Below are positions 51,284-59,678 of a stretch of 64,000 nt of DNA, one piece after another. Below the pieces are notes generated by a model. It saw nothing but the letters and a program-made list of their open reading frames with translations, had not been told where the DNA came from and ran no database searches. The position numbers and the translations under genes are program-made. Every line of letters begins with the position of its first letter. The first letter of the stretch is position 1. The stretch is from NCBI RefSeq assembly GCF_032380675.1, contig NZ_JAWDIX010000001.1, positions 1,364,001 through 1,428,000 of the forward strand, given 5' to 3'. Source of the stretch: Anaerolentibacter hominis (GTDB taxonomy: Bacteria; Bacillota; Clostridia; Lachnospirales; Lachnospiraceae).

Positions 51284-52869
51284 TTCAGATTGCACAGCTT
51301 AAATTGCCTGTTTCTCATACAGAGGAAGATTTAAAGAAGGAACTATGCCGGATGCTGTCCGTGCGCACAGAGGCGTTGGTATCCTATGAAATAAAGAAAA
51401 AATCCATTGATGCAAGGAAAAAACCGGATATTTATTATGTGTACAGCCTTCTGGTGAAGGTACGGCAGGAAAAACAGGTGCTACATAAAATAAAAGATAA
51501 GACAGTCATTAAGGCAGAGCGCAGGGAATACCGGTTTGTGCCGTCCGGGGAAACACCTCTTTCCCATCGCCCGGTAGTGATCGGCAGCGGTCCTGCCGGA
51601 CTTTTCTGTGGGCTTTTCCTGGCCAGGGCCGGCTTTCATCCGCTGATTCTGGAACGAGGGGAGAATATCGACGCCAGAACCCGCAGCGTAGAGGAATTCT
51701 GGAAGACAGGTATACTGCGTACGGACTCCAATGTGCAGTTCGGAGAGGGCGGAGCCGGAACCTTTTCTGACGGAAAGCTTAATACACTCGTGAAAGATCC
51801 CTATTTAAGGGGCAGAAAGGTTTTAAAGACATTCGTGGAATTCGGAGCCCCGTCTGAAATCCTGTATTTGAATAAACCTCACATCGGGACAGACCGGCTT
51901 CGGGAAGTGATTAAGAATATGCGGCAGGAGATTCAGTCCCTGGGGGGAGAGATCCGGTTTGGCGAGCAGGTAACCGGCTTCCTCATCCAGGCTGGCAGGC
52001 TGCAGGGGGTATTGGTAAATCAGGGGCAGAAAAAATATGACTGCGAGGCGGCGGTGCTGGCCGTAGGCCACAGTGCAAGGGATACCTTTGCGCTGTTAAG
52101 GGATATGAAGTTAGAGATGGAAGCAAAATCCTTTGCCATCGGGCTTCGGATTGAACATTTACAATCCATGATCGGCAAATCCCAATATGGAAGCGCGTAC
52201 AATATGCTCCCCGCGGCGGATTATAAGGTGAGCTGCTCTGTGCCCGGAGGCAGGAGCGTGTATTCTTTCTGTATGTGCCCGGGAGGCTTTGTCGTGAATG
52301 CTTCCTCAGAACAGGGGATGACCGCGGTGAACGGCATGAGCAATTATGCGAGGTCGGAGAAAAATGCGAACAGTGCCCTGATTGTAACGGTTACTCCCAG
52401 TGATTTCCCCTCGGACGACGTGCTCGCCGGGGTGGAGTTTCAGCGTATGTGGGAGCGAAGAGCCTATGAGGAAGGGCAGGGCAGTATCCCGGTCCAGCTT
52501 TTGGAAGACTTTCGTCAAAACCGCCTGTCCACCGGATTTGGCCAGGTGCAGCCAAACTGCAGGGGCGGATACCGGTTTGGAAATATAAGAACTTGCCTAC
52601 CGGGCTATGTATCTGATACAATAATACAAGGTGTGGCTGATTTTGGCCGGAAAATACCTGGCTTTGATCAGGAGGACGCTGTACTCTCCGGAGTGGAGAC
52701 GAGAACGTCATCCCCGGTAAGAGTGAAGCGAAACGAGAGATTCGAGAGCAGTGTGGCGGGCATATATCCCTGTGGGGAGGGAGCCGGCTATGCAGGCGGC
52801 ATTACTTCTGCCGCTATGGATGGCATCAAGGTGTTTGAAGCGATTGCCGGCGTTTACCGTCCGGCGTGA
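51280..52869 (+). CDS. FAD-dependent protein, COG2509 family
   Basis: The 529-residue protein has a unique N-terminal domain of about 85 residues (RRESVRTEALVSYEI-type, rich in Lys/Arg), followed by a Rossmann domain PVVIGSGPAGLFCGLFLARAG at about 93-113 and GEGGAGTFSDGKLNTLVKD, then CEGAGYAGGITSAAMDGIKV. The family is conserved in Firmicutes and annotated as NAD(FAD)-utilising dehydrogenase without known substrate. The start is TTG 51280 with GGGAGG 11 bases upstream, overlapping the TGA of the preceding gene. Confidence 0.85.
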   Translation: MIQIAQLKLPVSHTEEDLKKELCRMLSVRTEALVSYEIKKKSIDARKKPDIYYVYSLLVKVRQEKQVLHKIKDKTVIKAERREYRFVPSGETPLSHRPVVIGSGPAGLFCGLFLARAGFHPLILERGENIDARTRSVEEFWKTGILRTDSNVQFGEGGAGTFSDGKLNTLVKDPYLRGRKVLKTFVEFGAPSEILYLNKPHIGTDRLREVIKNMRQEIQSLGGEIRFGEQVTGFLIQAGRLQGVLVNQGQKKYDCEAAVLAVGHSARDTFALLRDMKLEMEAKSFAIGLRIEHLQSMIGKSQYGSAYNMLPAADYKVSCSVPGGRSVYSFCMCPGGFVVNASSEQGMTAVNGMSNYARSEKNANSALIVTVTPSDFPSDDVLAGVEFQRMWERRAYEEGQGSIPVQLLEDFRQNRLSTGFGQVQPNCRGGYRFGNIRTCLPGYVSDTIIQGVADFGRKIPGFDQEDAVLSGVETRTSSPVRVKRNERFESSVAGIYPCGEGAGYAGGITSAAMDGIKVFEAIAGVYRPA

Positions 52870-52883
52870 TAGGAGTCGGGAGA

Positions 52884-53732
52884 ATGAGAAGTACATTAAA
52901 GGACAAAAAGAGAATTGTAATTAAGATTGGAACATCCACGATTACCCATGAAAAGACAGGTAACTTGAATCTGGATAAAATGGAGAAGCTGATCCGGGTG
53001 CTGACCGATCTGCGTAACCAGGGGAAAGAAATTATTTTGGTGTCCTCCGGGGCAATCGGCCAGGGGCGTGCGGCTCTGGGGCTGAAAGAAAAGCCATCGG
53101 ATACCGCCTTAAAGCAGGCCTGTGCGGCAATTGGCCAGGGCCGGCTGATGATGATCTATGAAAAGCTGTTCGCGGAGTATAATCAGATTCCGGCACAGGT
53201 TTTGATTACCAAGGATACCATGGTATATGATGTTAGCCGGGTCAATGCGCAGAATACTTTCCGTGAGCTTCTGCAGCTGGGAGTGATCCCGATTGTGAAT
53301 GAAAACGATACGGTTGCCACAGAAGAGCTGATGTACGGCGACTTCGGGGACAATGATACCCTTTCGGCAATTGTATCGGCGCTGGTAGGGGCAGATCTTT
53401 TGATTCTGCTGTCTGATATTGACGGGCTCTATACCGACGACCCGCACAGCAATAAGGACGCGGAATTTATTGAGCTTGTTGAGCGTATTGACGACCGATT
53501 GTTTCAGATGGGGAAAGATACGAAAGGTTCCATGGGTACCGGCGGCATGGCCACTAAGTTAAGCGCGGCCAAAATCGCTACCGATTCTGGCGCGGATATG
53601 GTGATTGCCAATGGGGAGAACGTGGCGGTAATCAATGAGATTATCCAGGGGAAAAATCTGGGAACACTGTTTTTGGCTCATAAATCCGAGGATTTTGACC
53701 TGATGGACTATATTATGAATTCGCATAAATAA
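52884..53732 (+). CDS. proB: Glutamate 5-kinase, short form without PUA domain
   Basis: ProB phosphorylates glutamate in the first step of proline synthesis. The 282-residue protein contains the amino-acid kinase core RIVIKIGTSTITHEKTG, VSSGAIGQGRAALG, VNENDTVATEELMYGDFGDND, LLSDIDGLYTDDP and MGTGGMATKLSAAKIA. It lacks the C-terminal RNA-like PUA domain found in the 367-residue E. coli enzyme. ATG 52884 follows GGGAG; an extension to 52866 is less likely. Confidence 0.94.
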   Translation: MRSTLKDKKRIVIKIGTSTITHEKTGNLNLDKMEKLIRVLTDLRNQGKEIILVSSGAIGQGRAALGLKEKPSDTALKQACAAIGQGRLMMIYEKLFAEYNQIPAQVLITKDTMVYDVSRVNAQNTFRELLQLGVIPIVNENDTVATEELMYGDFGDNDTLSAIVSALVGADLLILLSDIDGLYTDDPHSNKDAEFIELVERIDDRLFQMGKDTKGSMGTGGMATKLSAAKIATDSGADMVIANGENVAVINEIIQGKNLGTLFLAHKSEDFDLMDYIMNSHK

Positions 53733-53736
53733 GACA

Positions 53737-53756
53737 ATCCGGCCTGCCGGATCGTT
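53737..53756 (+). terminator. Short hairpin between proB and the DUF896 gene
   Basis: ATCCGGC and GCCGGAT form a seven-bp stem with a two-base CT gap, followed by CGTTTGT. It may reduce read-through toward the folate and proA genes rather than stop transcription fully. Confidence 0.45.
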
Positions 53757-53810
53757 TGTATGAATAAAATGCCGGCCCGTCAACCGGACCGCAATGACTG
53801 GAGAAACCGT

Positions 53811-54017
53811 ATGGATGAAAAGAAGATCGCACGTATTAATGAGTTATACCACAAGTCAAAACAGATCGGCCTGTCTGAGGAAGAGGCAAGAGAGCAGCTG
53901 GATCTCAGAGCAGAATATCTGGCCGCGGTCAGAAACAATCTGAGAGGGCACCTGGACCGGATTTCTATTCTAAATCCGGACGGCACCGTGACTGATCTGT
54001 CAAAAGAGAAAAATTAA
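53811..54017 (+). CDS. DUF896 (UPF0291, YnzC-like) protein
   Basis: The 68-residue protein has the family sequence IARINELYHKSKQIGLSEEE and AEYLAAVRNNLRGHLDRI. It is a small helical protein; in B. subtilis YnzC lies in an SOS-regulated operon, and its function is not established. ATG 53811 is seven bases after GGAG; an in-frame upstream ATG at 53760 has no site. It sits between proB and a folate enzyme. Confidence 0.9.
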   Translation: MDEKKIARINELYHKSKQIGLSEEEAREQLDLRAEYLAAVRNNLRGHLDRISILNPDGTVTDLSKEKN

Positions 54018-54036
54018 CGGCAGGAGGCCGGCAGAT

Positions 54037-54615
54037 ATGACAGTTCCCGGGAAAAATGAAATTCGTATACAGATGAAGGAACAGAGAAGAAAGCTAACCC
54101 CGGAGGATGCCGCAGAGTTGAGCAGTTTCATGACAGAAGCTGTGCTTTCACATCCGGAGTATAAGAAACGCAGGGTTCTGCTTCTATTTTCCTCCATACG
54201 CAGAGAACCGGATACCAGAAACCTGGCGGTGCAGGCACTTGAGGATGGCCATGTGGCAGCATTCCCAAGAGTAGAAGGCAGGGAGATACGCTTTTACCGG
54301 GTCAGAGAGTTAAATGAACTCGTACCGGGAACGATGGGAATTCTGGAGCCGGACCCCAGGGAACTGGTTCAAGGGGAGAAGGCACTGATGATACTGCCGG
54401 GGCTTGCCTTTGACCTGTCCGGCAACCGGATCGGCTATGGCGGCGGGTATTACGACCGTTATCTGGCAGAACACGCAAACGATTTATATCTGCTGGCGCT
54501 TGCCTATGATTTTCAGGTTCTGGATCGTATTCCTGCGGAGGACACAGACTGGCAGATGGATGAAATTATAACACCGACGCGTCATATTGTGCCGCGGGAA
54601 GGGAGTAAGCGATGA
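54037..54615 (+). CDS. 5-formyltetrahydrofolate cyclo-ligase
   Basis: This enzyme (MTHFS) makes methenyltetrahydrofolate from 5-formyltetrahydrofolate with ATP. The 192-residue protein includes KNEIRIQMKEQRRKLTPEDA, FSSIRREPDTR, MILPGLAFDLSGNRIGYGGG and YYDRYLAEH, the family signature. The start is ATG 54037 after AGGAGG. It overlaps proA by four bases (ATGA), so the proline and folate genes are translated together. Confidence 0.93.
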   Translation: MTVPGKNEIRIQMKEQRRKLTPEDAAELSSFMTEAVLSHPEYKKRRVLLLFSSIRREPDTRNLAVQALEDGHVAAFPRVEGREIRFYRVRELNELVPGTMGILEPDPRELVQGEKALMILPGLAFDLSGNRIGYGGGYYDRYLAEHANDLYLLALAYDFQVLDRIPAEDTDWQMDEIITPTRHIVPREGSKR

Positions 54616-55862
54616 ATCATGAGTTAATTGCTATGGGGGAGCGTGCCAGAAGGGCCGCTGCGAAGCTGAATATACTCGGGCAGAATGAGAAAAACAGAGG
54701 ACTTTCTGCTGTGGCAGACTGCCTGAAGAAGAACAAAGAGACTTTACTCCGGGCCAACGAAAAAGATATCATCGAGGCCCGAAAGCAGGGTATGAAAGAG
54801 GCCATGATTGACCGTCTCCGTCTCACGGAGGAGAGAATTGACGGGATTGCGGAGGGGCTTATGCAGGTCATCCTATTAAATGATCCCGTGGGTGAAATCC
54901 TGTCTATGGAAAAGCGACCTAACGGCCTCATGATTGGACAGAGAAGGGTCCCGATCGGTGTGGTTGGAATCATCTATGAATCCAGGCCGAATGTGACCGC
55001 AGACGCCTTCGGGCTTTGCTTTAAGACCGGTAATGCGGTGATCTTACGGGGAGGCAGTGATGCCATAAACTCCAACATGGAGATTGTGCGCCTGATTCGG
55101 GAGGGGCTTTTATCAGAAGGGCTTCCGGAAGATTCCATCTCGCTGATCACAGATACAAGCAGGGAGACGGCAGCGGAATTTATGAAGCTGAACAAATATG
55201 TGGATGTTCTGATTCCCAGAGGCGGAGCCGGGCTTATCCAGGCTGCTGTGCAGCAGAGTACGATTCCGGTCATTGAAACCGGGACCGGGAACTGCCATAT
55301 TTATGTGGATCAGTATGCGGACTATGACAAGGCGCTGTCTATTCTGATCAATGCCAAAACCCAGCGGTACGGTGTGTGCAATGCCTGCGAGTCTCTGGTG
55401 GTGCACGAAGCCGTGGCTTCTTCTTTCCTGCCCCTGGCATATGAGGCGCTCCGCAGTGCGGGGGTCGCAGTGAGAGGAGATGAAAAATCCCGCGCCGTGT
55501 GCCCTGAGATGGAGCATGCCGCAGAGGCGGATTTTGGTACAGAATATTTGGACGCCATTATATCGGTGAAAGTTGTTTCTGATTTAACAGAAGCAATTGA
55601 ACATATCAATTATTACAATACGAAACATTCTGATGCGATTATAACAGAAAACTATGATCATGCCATGCGTTTTCTGAATGAAATTGATGCTGCCTGCGTC
55701 TATGTAAATGCATCTACCCGCTTTACCGATGGATTTGAATTTGGATTTGGAGCGGAGATCGGCATCAGCACACAGAAATTACATGCGAGGGGGCCAATGG
55801 GTCTTAAGGCTCTGACCACAACAAAATACATTATTCTGGGTAATGGGCAGATCCGGAAATAG
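54612..55862 (+). CDS. proA: Gamma-glutamyl phosphate reductase
   Basis: ProA reduces the ProB product to glutamate semialdehyde with NADPH. The 416-residue aldehyde-dehydrogenase-like protein has RRVPIGVVGIIYESRPNVT, KTGNAVILRGGSDAINSN, LIPRGGAGLIQAAVQ and the catalytic Cys region KTQRYGVCNACESLVVHE, then GFGAEIGISTQKLHARGPMG. ATG 54612 overlaps the previous stop. The pro genes are proB and proA only here; proC is not in the window. Confidence 0.95.
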   Translation: MNHELIAMGERARRAAAKLNILGQNEKNRGLSAVADCLKKNKETLLRANEKDIIEARKQGMKEAMIDRLRLTEERIDGIAEGLMQVILLNDPVGEILSMEKRPNGLMIGQRRVPIGVVGIIYESRPNVTADAFGLCFKTGNAVILRGGSDAINSNMEIVRLIREGLLSEGLPEDSISLITDTSRETAAEFMKLNKYVDVLIPRGGAGLIQAAVQQSTIPVIETGTGNCHIYVDQYADYDKALSILINAKTQRYGVCNACESLVVHEAVASSFLPLAYEALRSAGVAVRGDEKSRAVCPEMEHAAEADFGTEYLDAIISVKVVSDLTEAIEHINYYNTKHSDAIITENYDHAMRFLNEIDAACVYVNASTRFTDGFEFGFGAEIGISTQKLHARGPMGLKALTTTKYIILGNGQIRK

Positions 55863-55877
55863 GAGGAAGAATCAACA

Positions 55878-56123
55878 ATGCGCAATTATAATTACCGGCC
55901 TCAGAAACCGAAAAAACAAATCGACTTTAATCCAAAACATGTCGTGATCGGACTTCTGGTCCTCACAGTACTAAACATCTTTTTCATGACGGTAACAGGG
56001 GTGGACTGGCTTTCTATCATTTCCCTGGCGGCCTGTATCATCGGCCTTGTCTATGCGCTTCTGAAGTTCAGAAAGCCAAAGGAAAAAGGAGATTCTGCAC
56101 CGAAGGAAAGAAAAAGAAAGTAA
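55878..56123 (+). CDS. Small membrane protein, two segments, unknown function
   Basis: I do not recognise a family. The 81-residue protein has a basic N-terminus (MRNYNYRPQKPKKQIDFNPK), two membrane segments at about 22-40 and 44-63, and a Lys/Arg-rich end. The start is ATG 55878, with AGGAGGAAG upstream. It lies 15 bases after proA and is followed by a hairpin, so it probably ends the proB-proA operon. Confidence 0.75.
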   Translation: MRNYNYRPQKPKKQIDFNPKHVVIGLLVLTVLNIFFMTVTGVDWLSIISLAACIIGLVYALLKFRKPKEKGDSAPKERKRK

Positions 56124-56127
56124 GCCC

Positions 56128-56170
56128 AGAATGTCAGCCGGCCATTTACATGTGCAGGCTGACATTCTTT
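56128..56170 (+). terminator. Terminator-like hairpin after the small membrane protein
   Basis: AGAATGTCAGCC (56128-56139) and GGCTGACATTCT (56157-56168) form a perfect 12-bp stem with a 17-base loop, followed only by TTT. It is a moderate terminator or an attenuator before miaB. Confidence 0.65.
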
Positions 56171-56211
56171 CGCGGCAACGGCCGGATGGAGAGAAGATAC
56201 AGGAGGAACAC

Positions 56212-57672
56212 ATGACACATAGAGAAGAAATGGAATTCCAGATGGAGCAGATTGATATAACAAAGCCAGTTCCGGCGGAGGAACCGTCCCGTCAATATTA
56301 TTATGTTAAAAAATGCAGGGAATGGCTCTCGCAGAAACAGAAAGAGCTGGGCAGGCCGCTCACCTGTGCCACAATTACGTTTGGATGCCAGATGAATGCC
56401 AGGGATTCGGAAAAGCTGGAAGGGCTCCTGGAGGAAATCGGGTTCTGTCCGGTGGAGACGGAGGACGCGGATTTTGTGATCTACAATACCTGTACAGTGC
56501 GGGAAAACGCTAATGAGCGGGTGTATGGACGTCTGGGTGTGCTGAAAAACTACAAAAAGAAGAATCCACATATGCTGATTGCCCTCTGCGGCTGTATGAT
56601 GCAGGAACCTGCGGTGGTGGAAAAGATCAGGAAGAGCTATTCCTTTGTTGATATTATTTTCGGAACACACAATGTGTTCAAGCTGGCGGAGCTGCTTTAC
56701 AGCCGTATTCTGTCGGAAAAGATGGTTCTGGATATCTGGGAGGATACGAAAGCAATCGTGGAGGATCTGCCGGCACAGCGAAAATATCCGTTTAAATCAG
56801 GTGTGAATATCATGTTCGGCTGCAATAATTTCTGCAGTTACTGCATTGTTCCCTATGTGAGAGGCCGGGAGCGGAGCAGGGCGCCCGAGGATATCGTACA
56901 GGAAATAAAAAACCTGGTGGCAGACGGGGTAGTTGAGGTGATGCTCCTGGGCCAGAATGTAAATTCCTACGGGAAGACATTGGAAAATCCGGTTACTTTT
57001 GCCGAGCTTCTGCGGAAAGTAGATCAAATAGAAGGATTAAAACGAATTCGCTTTATGACGTCTCACCCCAAAGACCTTTCCGATGATCTGATCCGCGTTA
57101 TGAGTGAATCAGATAAAATCTGTACTCACCTTCATCTCCCTGTTCAGTCGGGAAGCTCAGAAATATTGCAAAAGATGAACCGGCATTATACGAAGGAACA
57201 ATACCTTGTGCTGGTTGATAAGCTCCGTAAGGCGGTGCCGGATATCTCTCTTACCACAGATATCATCGTTGGCTTTCCGGGGGAGACAGAAGACGACTTT
57301 CTGGAGACGATGGATGTGGTAAGACAGGTGGAGTATGACAGTGCTTACACATTCATCTATTCGAAGAGAACGGGTACACCTGCCGCGGCTATGGAAGATC
57401 AGATCCCACCGGAAGTAGTAAAAGACCGTTTTGACCGCCTGCTGGCTCTGGTGCAGGAAAAAGCGGCCGCAAGAGCGGCTCTGCACACAGGCAGGGTGAT
57501 GGATGTACTTGTGGAGGGACAAAATGATCACGATCCGGAGATGGTGACGGGCCGCCTTTCCAATAACCTGCTGGTGCATTTTAAGGGGAGTGCGCAGCTG
57601 ATCGGGCAGATTATTCCGGTGCGGCTGAAGGAGTGCCGGGGATTTTACTACATTGGCGAGGCTGTTTCCTGA
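56212..57672 (+). CDS. miaB: tRNA-i6A37 methylthiotransferase MiaB
   Basis: MiaB adds a methylthio group to i6A37 of tRNAs reading U-initial codons. The 486-residue protein has the N-terminal cluster domain (TITFGCQMNARDSEKLEG, CGCMMQEP), the radical SAM motif GCNNFCSYCIVPYVRGRERSR in parts (CNNFCSYC, about 205), LTTDIIVGFPGETEDDF, and a C-terminal TRAM domain. ATG 56212 follows AGGAGG; an in-frame ATG at 56131 lies inside the hairpin. Two iron-sulfur clusters are required. Confidence 0.95.
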   Translation: MTHREEMEFQMEQIDITKPVPAEEPSRQYYYVKKCREWLSQKQKELGRPLTCATITFGCQMNARDSEKLEGLLEEIGFCPVETEDADFVIYNTCTVRENANERVYGRLGVLKNYKKKNPHMLIALCGCMMQEPAVVEKIRKSYSFVDIIFGTHNVFKLAELLYSRILSEKMVLDIWEDTKAIVEDLPAQRKYPFKSGVNIMFGCNNFCSYCIVPYVRGRERSRAPEDIVQEIKNLVADGVVEVMLLGQNVNSYGKTLENPVTFAELLRKVDQIEGLKRIRFMTSHPKDLSDDLIRVMSESDKICTHLHLPVQSGSSEILQKMNRHYTKEQYLVLVDKLRKAVPDISLTTDIIVGFPGETEDDFLETMDVVRQVEYDSAYTFIYSKRTGTPAAAMEDQIPPEVVKDRFDRLLALVQEKAAARAALHTGRVMDVLVEGQNDHDPEMVTGRLSNNLLVHFKGSAQLIGQIIPVRLKECRGFYYIGEAVS

Positions 57673-57737
57673 AACGAAACAAAATAAGAAAATATGTGTG
57701 CTTAAAAAAAACAAGCTTCTGGGACAATATGTATAAA

Positions 57738-57805
57738 TGAAACATTTCATTTTGTGGTAGAATGTACTATAGTGACAAACCTCATGAAATGGTTTCATTT
57801 TGCGG
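57738..57805 (+). promoter_or_regulatory. Two palindrome-containing direct repeats upstream of transketolase
   Basis: TGAAACATTTCATTTTGTGG (57738-57757) and TGAAATGGTTTCATTTTGCG (57785-57804) are two related copies 47 bases apart. Each contains a TGAAA/TTTCA dyad. They lie just before the promoter at 57816, suggesting a regulator-binding site. The regulator is unknown. The rest of the miaB-transketolase gap shows nothing else. Confidence 0.55.
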
Positions 57806-57815
57806 CTGAAAAGAC

Positions 57816-57843
57816 TTGAAAAATGTTAGGGGTATTGTACAAT
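57816..57843 (+). promoter_or_regulatory. Promoter of the split transketolase genes
   Basis: TTGAAA (57816-57821) and TACAAT (57838-57843) are 16 bases apart. Transcription would start near 57850, giving a leader under 30 nt. Confidence 0.65.
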
Positions 57844-57877
57844 AATCATGTAATAATCTTATCAGGAGGAAAAAAGA

Positions 57878-58678
57878 ATGAATTACGATGAAAAAGCATT
57901 ACAGCTGCGCAGAGACATTATCGAAATGCTTCATGCAGCAGGTTCCGGTCATCCGGGCGGATCTCTGTCCTGCGTTGAAATATTGATGTCTCTTTATTAC
58001 AATGTGGCAAATGTAGATCCGAAGGACCCGAAGAAAGCAGACCGTGACCGGATTGTGATGAGTAAAGGACATGCCTGCCCTGCTCTCTATGCAATCCTTG
58101 CAGATAAAGGGTATTTTCCGAAGGAGGATTTAAGGACACTGCGTAAGATCGACAGCCATCTCCAGGGCCATCCGGATATGAAAAAAACACCAGGTGTGGA
58201 TCTGAATACAGGTTCACTGGGCCAGGGCGTTTCCGTAGCCGCCGGTATGGCTTTGGCAGCGAAACATCTGAAAGCAGATTACAAGGTGTATGCCGTAATC
58301 GGTGACGGTGAGAGCCAGGAGGGACTGGTATGGGAAGCAGCTATGTCAGCCGCTCACTATAAACTGGACAATTTCACGGTTATGCTGGATCACAACGGTC
58401 TTCAGATCGACGGTTCCAACGATGAGGTAATGGGCCTTGGCAATATTGTGGACAAGTTCAAAGCGTTTGGCTTCGAGTGCTTCAAGGTGGACGGCCATGA
58501 TATTAATGCTATTGTGGAAGCTCTGAATACGCCGGTTTCCGGTAAGCCTAAATTTATTTGCTGTGAGACAGTAAAGGGCAAAGGTGTTTCCTTTATGGAG
58601 AACAATCCAAATTGGCACGGTACACCGGTAGGGGATAAAGATTACGAGGCCGCCATGGCAGAATTGGGGGTAAACTAA
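57878..58678 (+). CDS. Transketolase, N-terminal subunit
   Basis: Transketolase moves two-carbon units between sugar phosphates in the pentose phosphate pathway. This 266-residue half carries the thiamine diphosphate and metal site: HAAGSGHPGGSLSCVE, MSKGHACPALYAIL, DLNTGSLGQGVSVAAGMALA and GDGESQEGLVWEAAMSAAHY. The C-terminal half is a separate gene immediately downstream, the arrangement used by many Clostridia and archaea. ATG 57878 follows AGGAGG. Confidence 0.95.
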   Translation: MNYDEKALQLRRDIIEMLHAAGSGHPGGSLSCVEILMSLYYNVANVDPKDPKKADRDRIVMSKGHACPALYAILADKGYFPKEDLRTLRKIDSHLQGHPDMKKTPGVDLNTGSLGQGVSVAAGMALAAKHLKADYKVYAVIGDGESQEGLVWEAAMSAAHYKLDNFTVMLDHNGLQIDGSNDEVMGLGNIVDKFKAFGFECFKVDGHDINAIVEALNTPVSGKPKFICCETVKGKGVSFMENNPNWHGTPVGDKDYEAAMAELGVN

Positions 58679-58679
58679 T

Positions 58680-59603
58680 ATGGGAAAATCATTGAGAATT
58701 GCCTATGGTGAGGCGTTAAAAGAATATGCTGCAACAAACGATAAGATCGTGGTAATGGATGCAGATCTGGCACACGCGACGATGACCGGCATCTTTAAAG
58801 AAGCGTATCCGGACCGTTTCTATAATTTTGGTATCGCAGAGGCCAATATGGTCTGCGAGGCAACCGGTTTTGCCCATGCGGGACTGATTCCTTTTGTAAG
58901 TACATTTGCTCTGTTTGGGGCAGGACGGGCTTATGAGCAGATCCGTAACTCTGTGTGCTATGTAAATGCCAATGTTAAATTCGGACTGACTCATTCCGGT
59001 CTGTGCGTGGGTGAGGACGGCGGAAGCCATCAGTCCATCGAGGATATCGCCTTGATGCGTGTGCTCCCAAATATGACAGTATTTGTACCCTGCGATCCGA
59101 TCGAGACGAAGAAAGCAGTAAAAGCTGCCATTGAAATTGACGGACCGGTCTACATTCGTGTGGCACGTCCTGTTGTGGATGATATCACCACAGAAGACGC
59201 TCCATTTGTTCCGGGCAAGGCCAATGTGCTGAAGGACGGAGAAGATGTGTGTATTATGGCTACCGGCCTTATGGTGAAGGAAGCTCTGGCTGCCGCTAAA
59301 CTTCTGGAAGCAGACGGCATCAGCGCCGCTGTTGTAAACATCCATACCATCAAACCGATCGACAAGGAGACCATCCTGAACTATCATGCAAAATGCAAAG
59401 GTATCGTTACCGCGGAAGAGCATTCTGTTATCGGTGGTCTGGGAAGTGCCGTCGCTGAGGTGATCGCGGGTGTTTCCGGCGGAAAATTTGCTCAGGTAGG
59501 AGTGGAAGATAAGTTTGGCAAATCCGGAGCTCCGGATCTGCTCTTTAAGGCTTATGGGCTGACTCCTGAGAATATCGCAGCAAAAGCGAAAGCAATGCTG
59601 TAA
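58680..59603 (+). CDS. Transketolase, C-terminal subunit
   Basis: The 307-residue half has the pyrimidine-binding and C-terminal domains, with MDADLAHATMTGIFKEAYPD, FGIAEANMVCEATGFAHAGL, SVSTFALFGAGRAYEQIRNS-type pieces, DGGSHQSIEDIALMRVLPNM and EEHSVIGGLGSAVAEV. It starts at ATG 58680, one base after the first subunit's stop, with GGGGG upstream. The two products must associate to form active enzyme. Confidence 0.94.
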   Translation: MGKSLRIAYGEALKEYAATNDKIVVMDADLAHATMTGIFKEAYPDRFYNFGIAEANMVCEATGFAHAGLIPFVSTFALFGAGRAYEQIRNSVCYVNANVKFGLTHSGLCVGEDGGSHQSIEDIALMRVLPNMTVFVPCDPIETKKAVKAAIEIDGPVYIRVARPVVDDITTEDAPFVPGKANVLKDGEDVCIMATGLMVKEALAAAKLLEADGISAAVVNIHTIKPIDKETILNYHAKCKGIVTAEEHSVIGGLGSAVAEVIAGVSGGKFAQVGVEDKFGKSGAPDLLFKAYGLTPENIAAKAKAML

Positions 59604-59632
59604 TATAAATATAATGTGATATGTGATAAAAG

Positions 59633-59665
59633 AAACAGCCGGAAGAGAACTCTTCCGGCTGTTTT
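59633..59665. terminator. Strong terminator after transketolase, bidirectional
   Basis: AAACAGCCGGAAGAG (59633-59647) and CTCTTCCGGCTGTTT (59650-59664) form a perfect 15-bp stem with a two-base AA loop gap, followed by TT. It separates convergent genes and can serve both strands. Confidence 0.9.
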
Positions 59666-59678
59666 TGTATGATCGATC

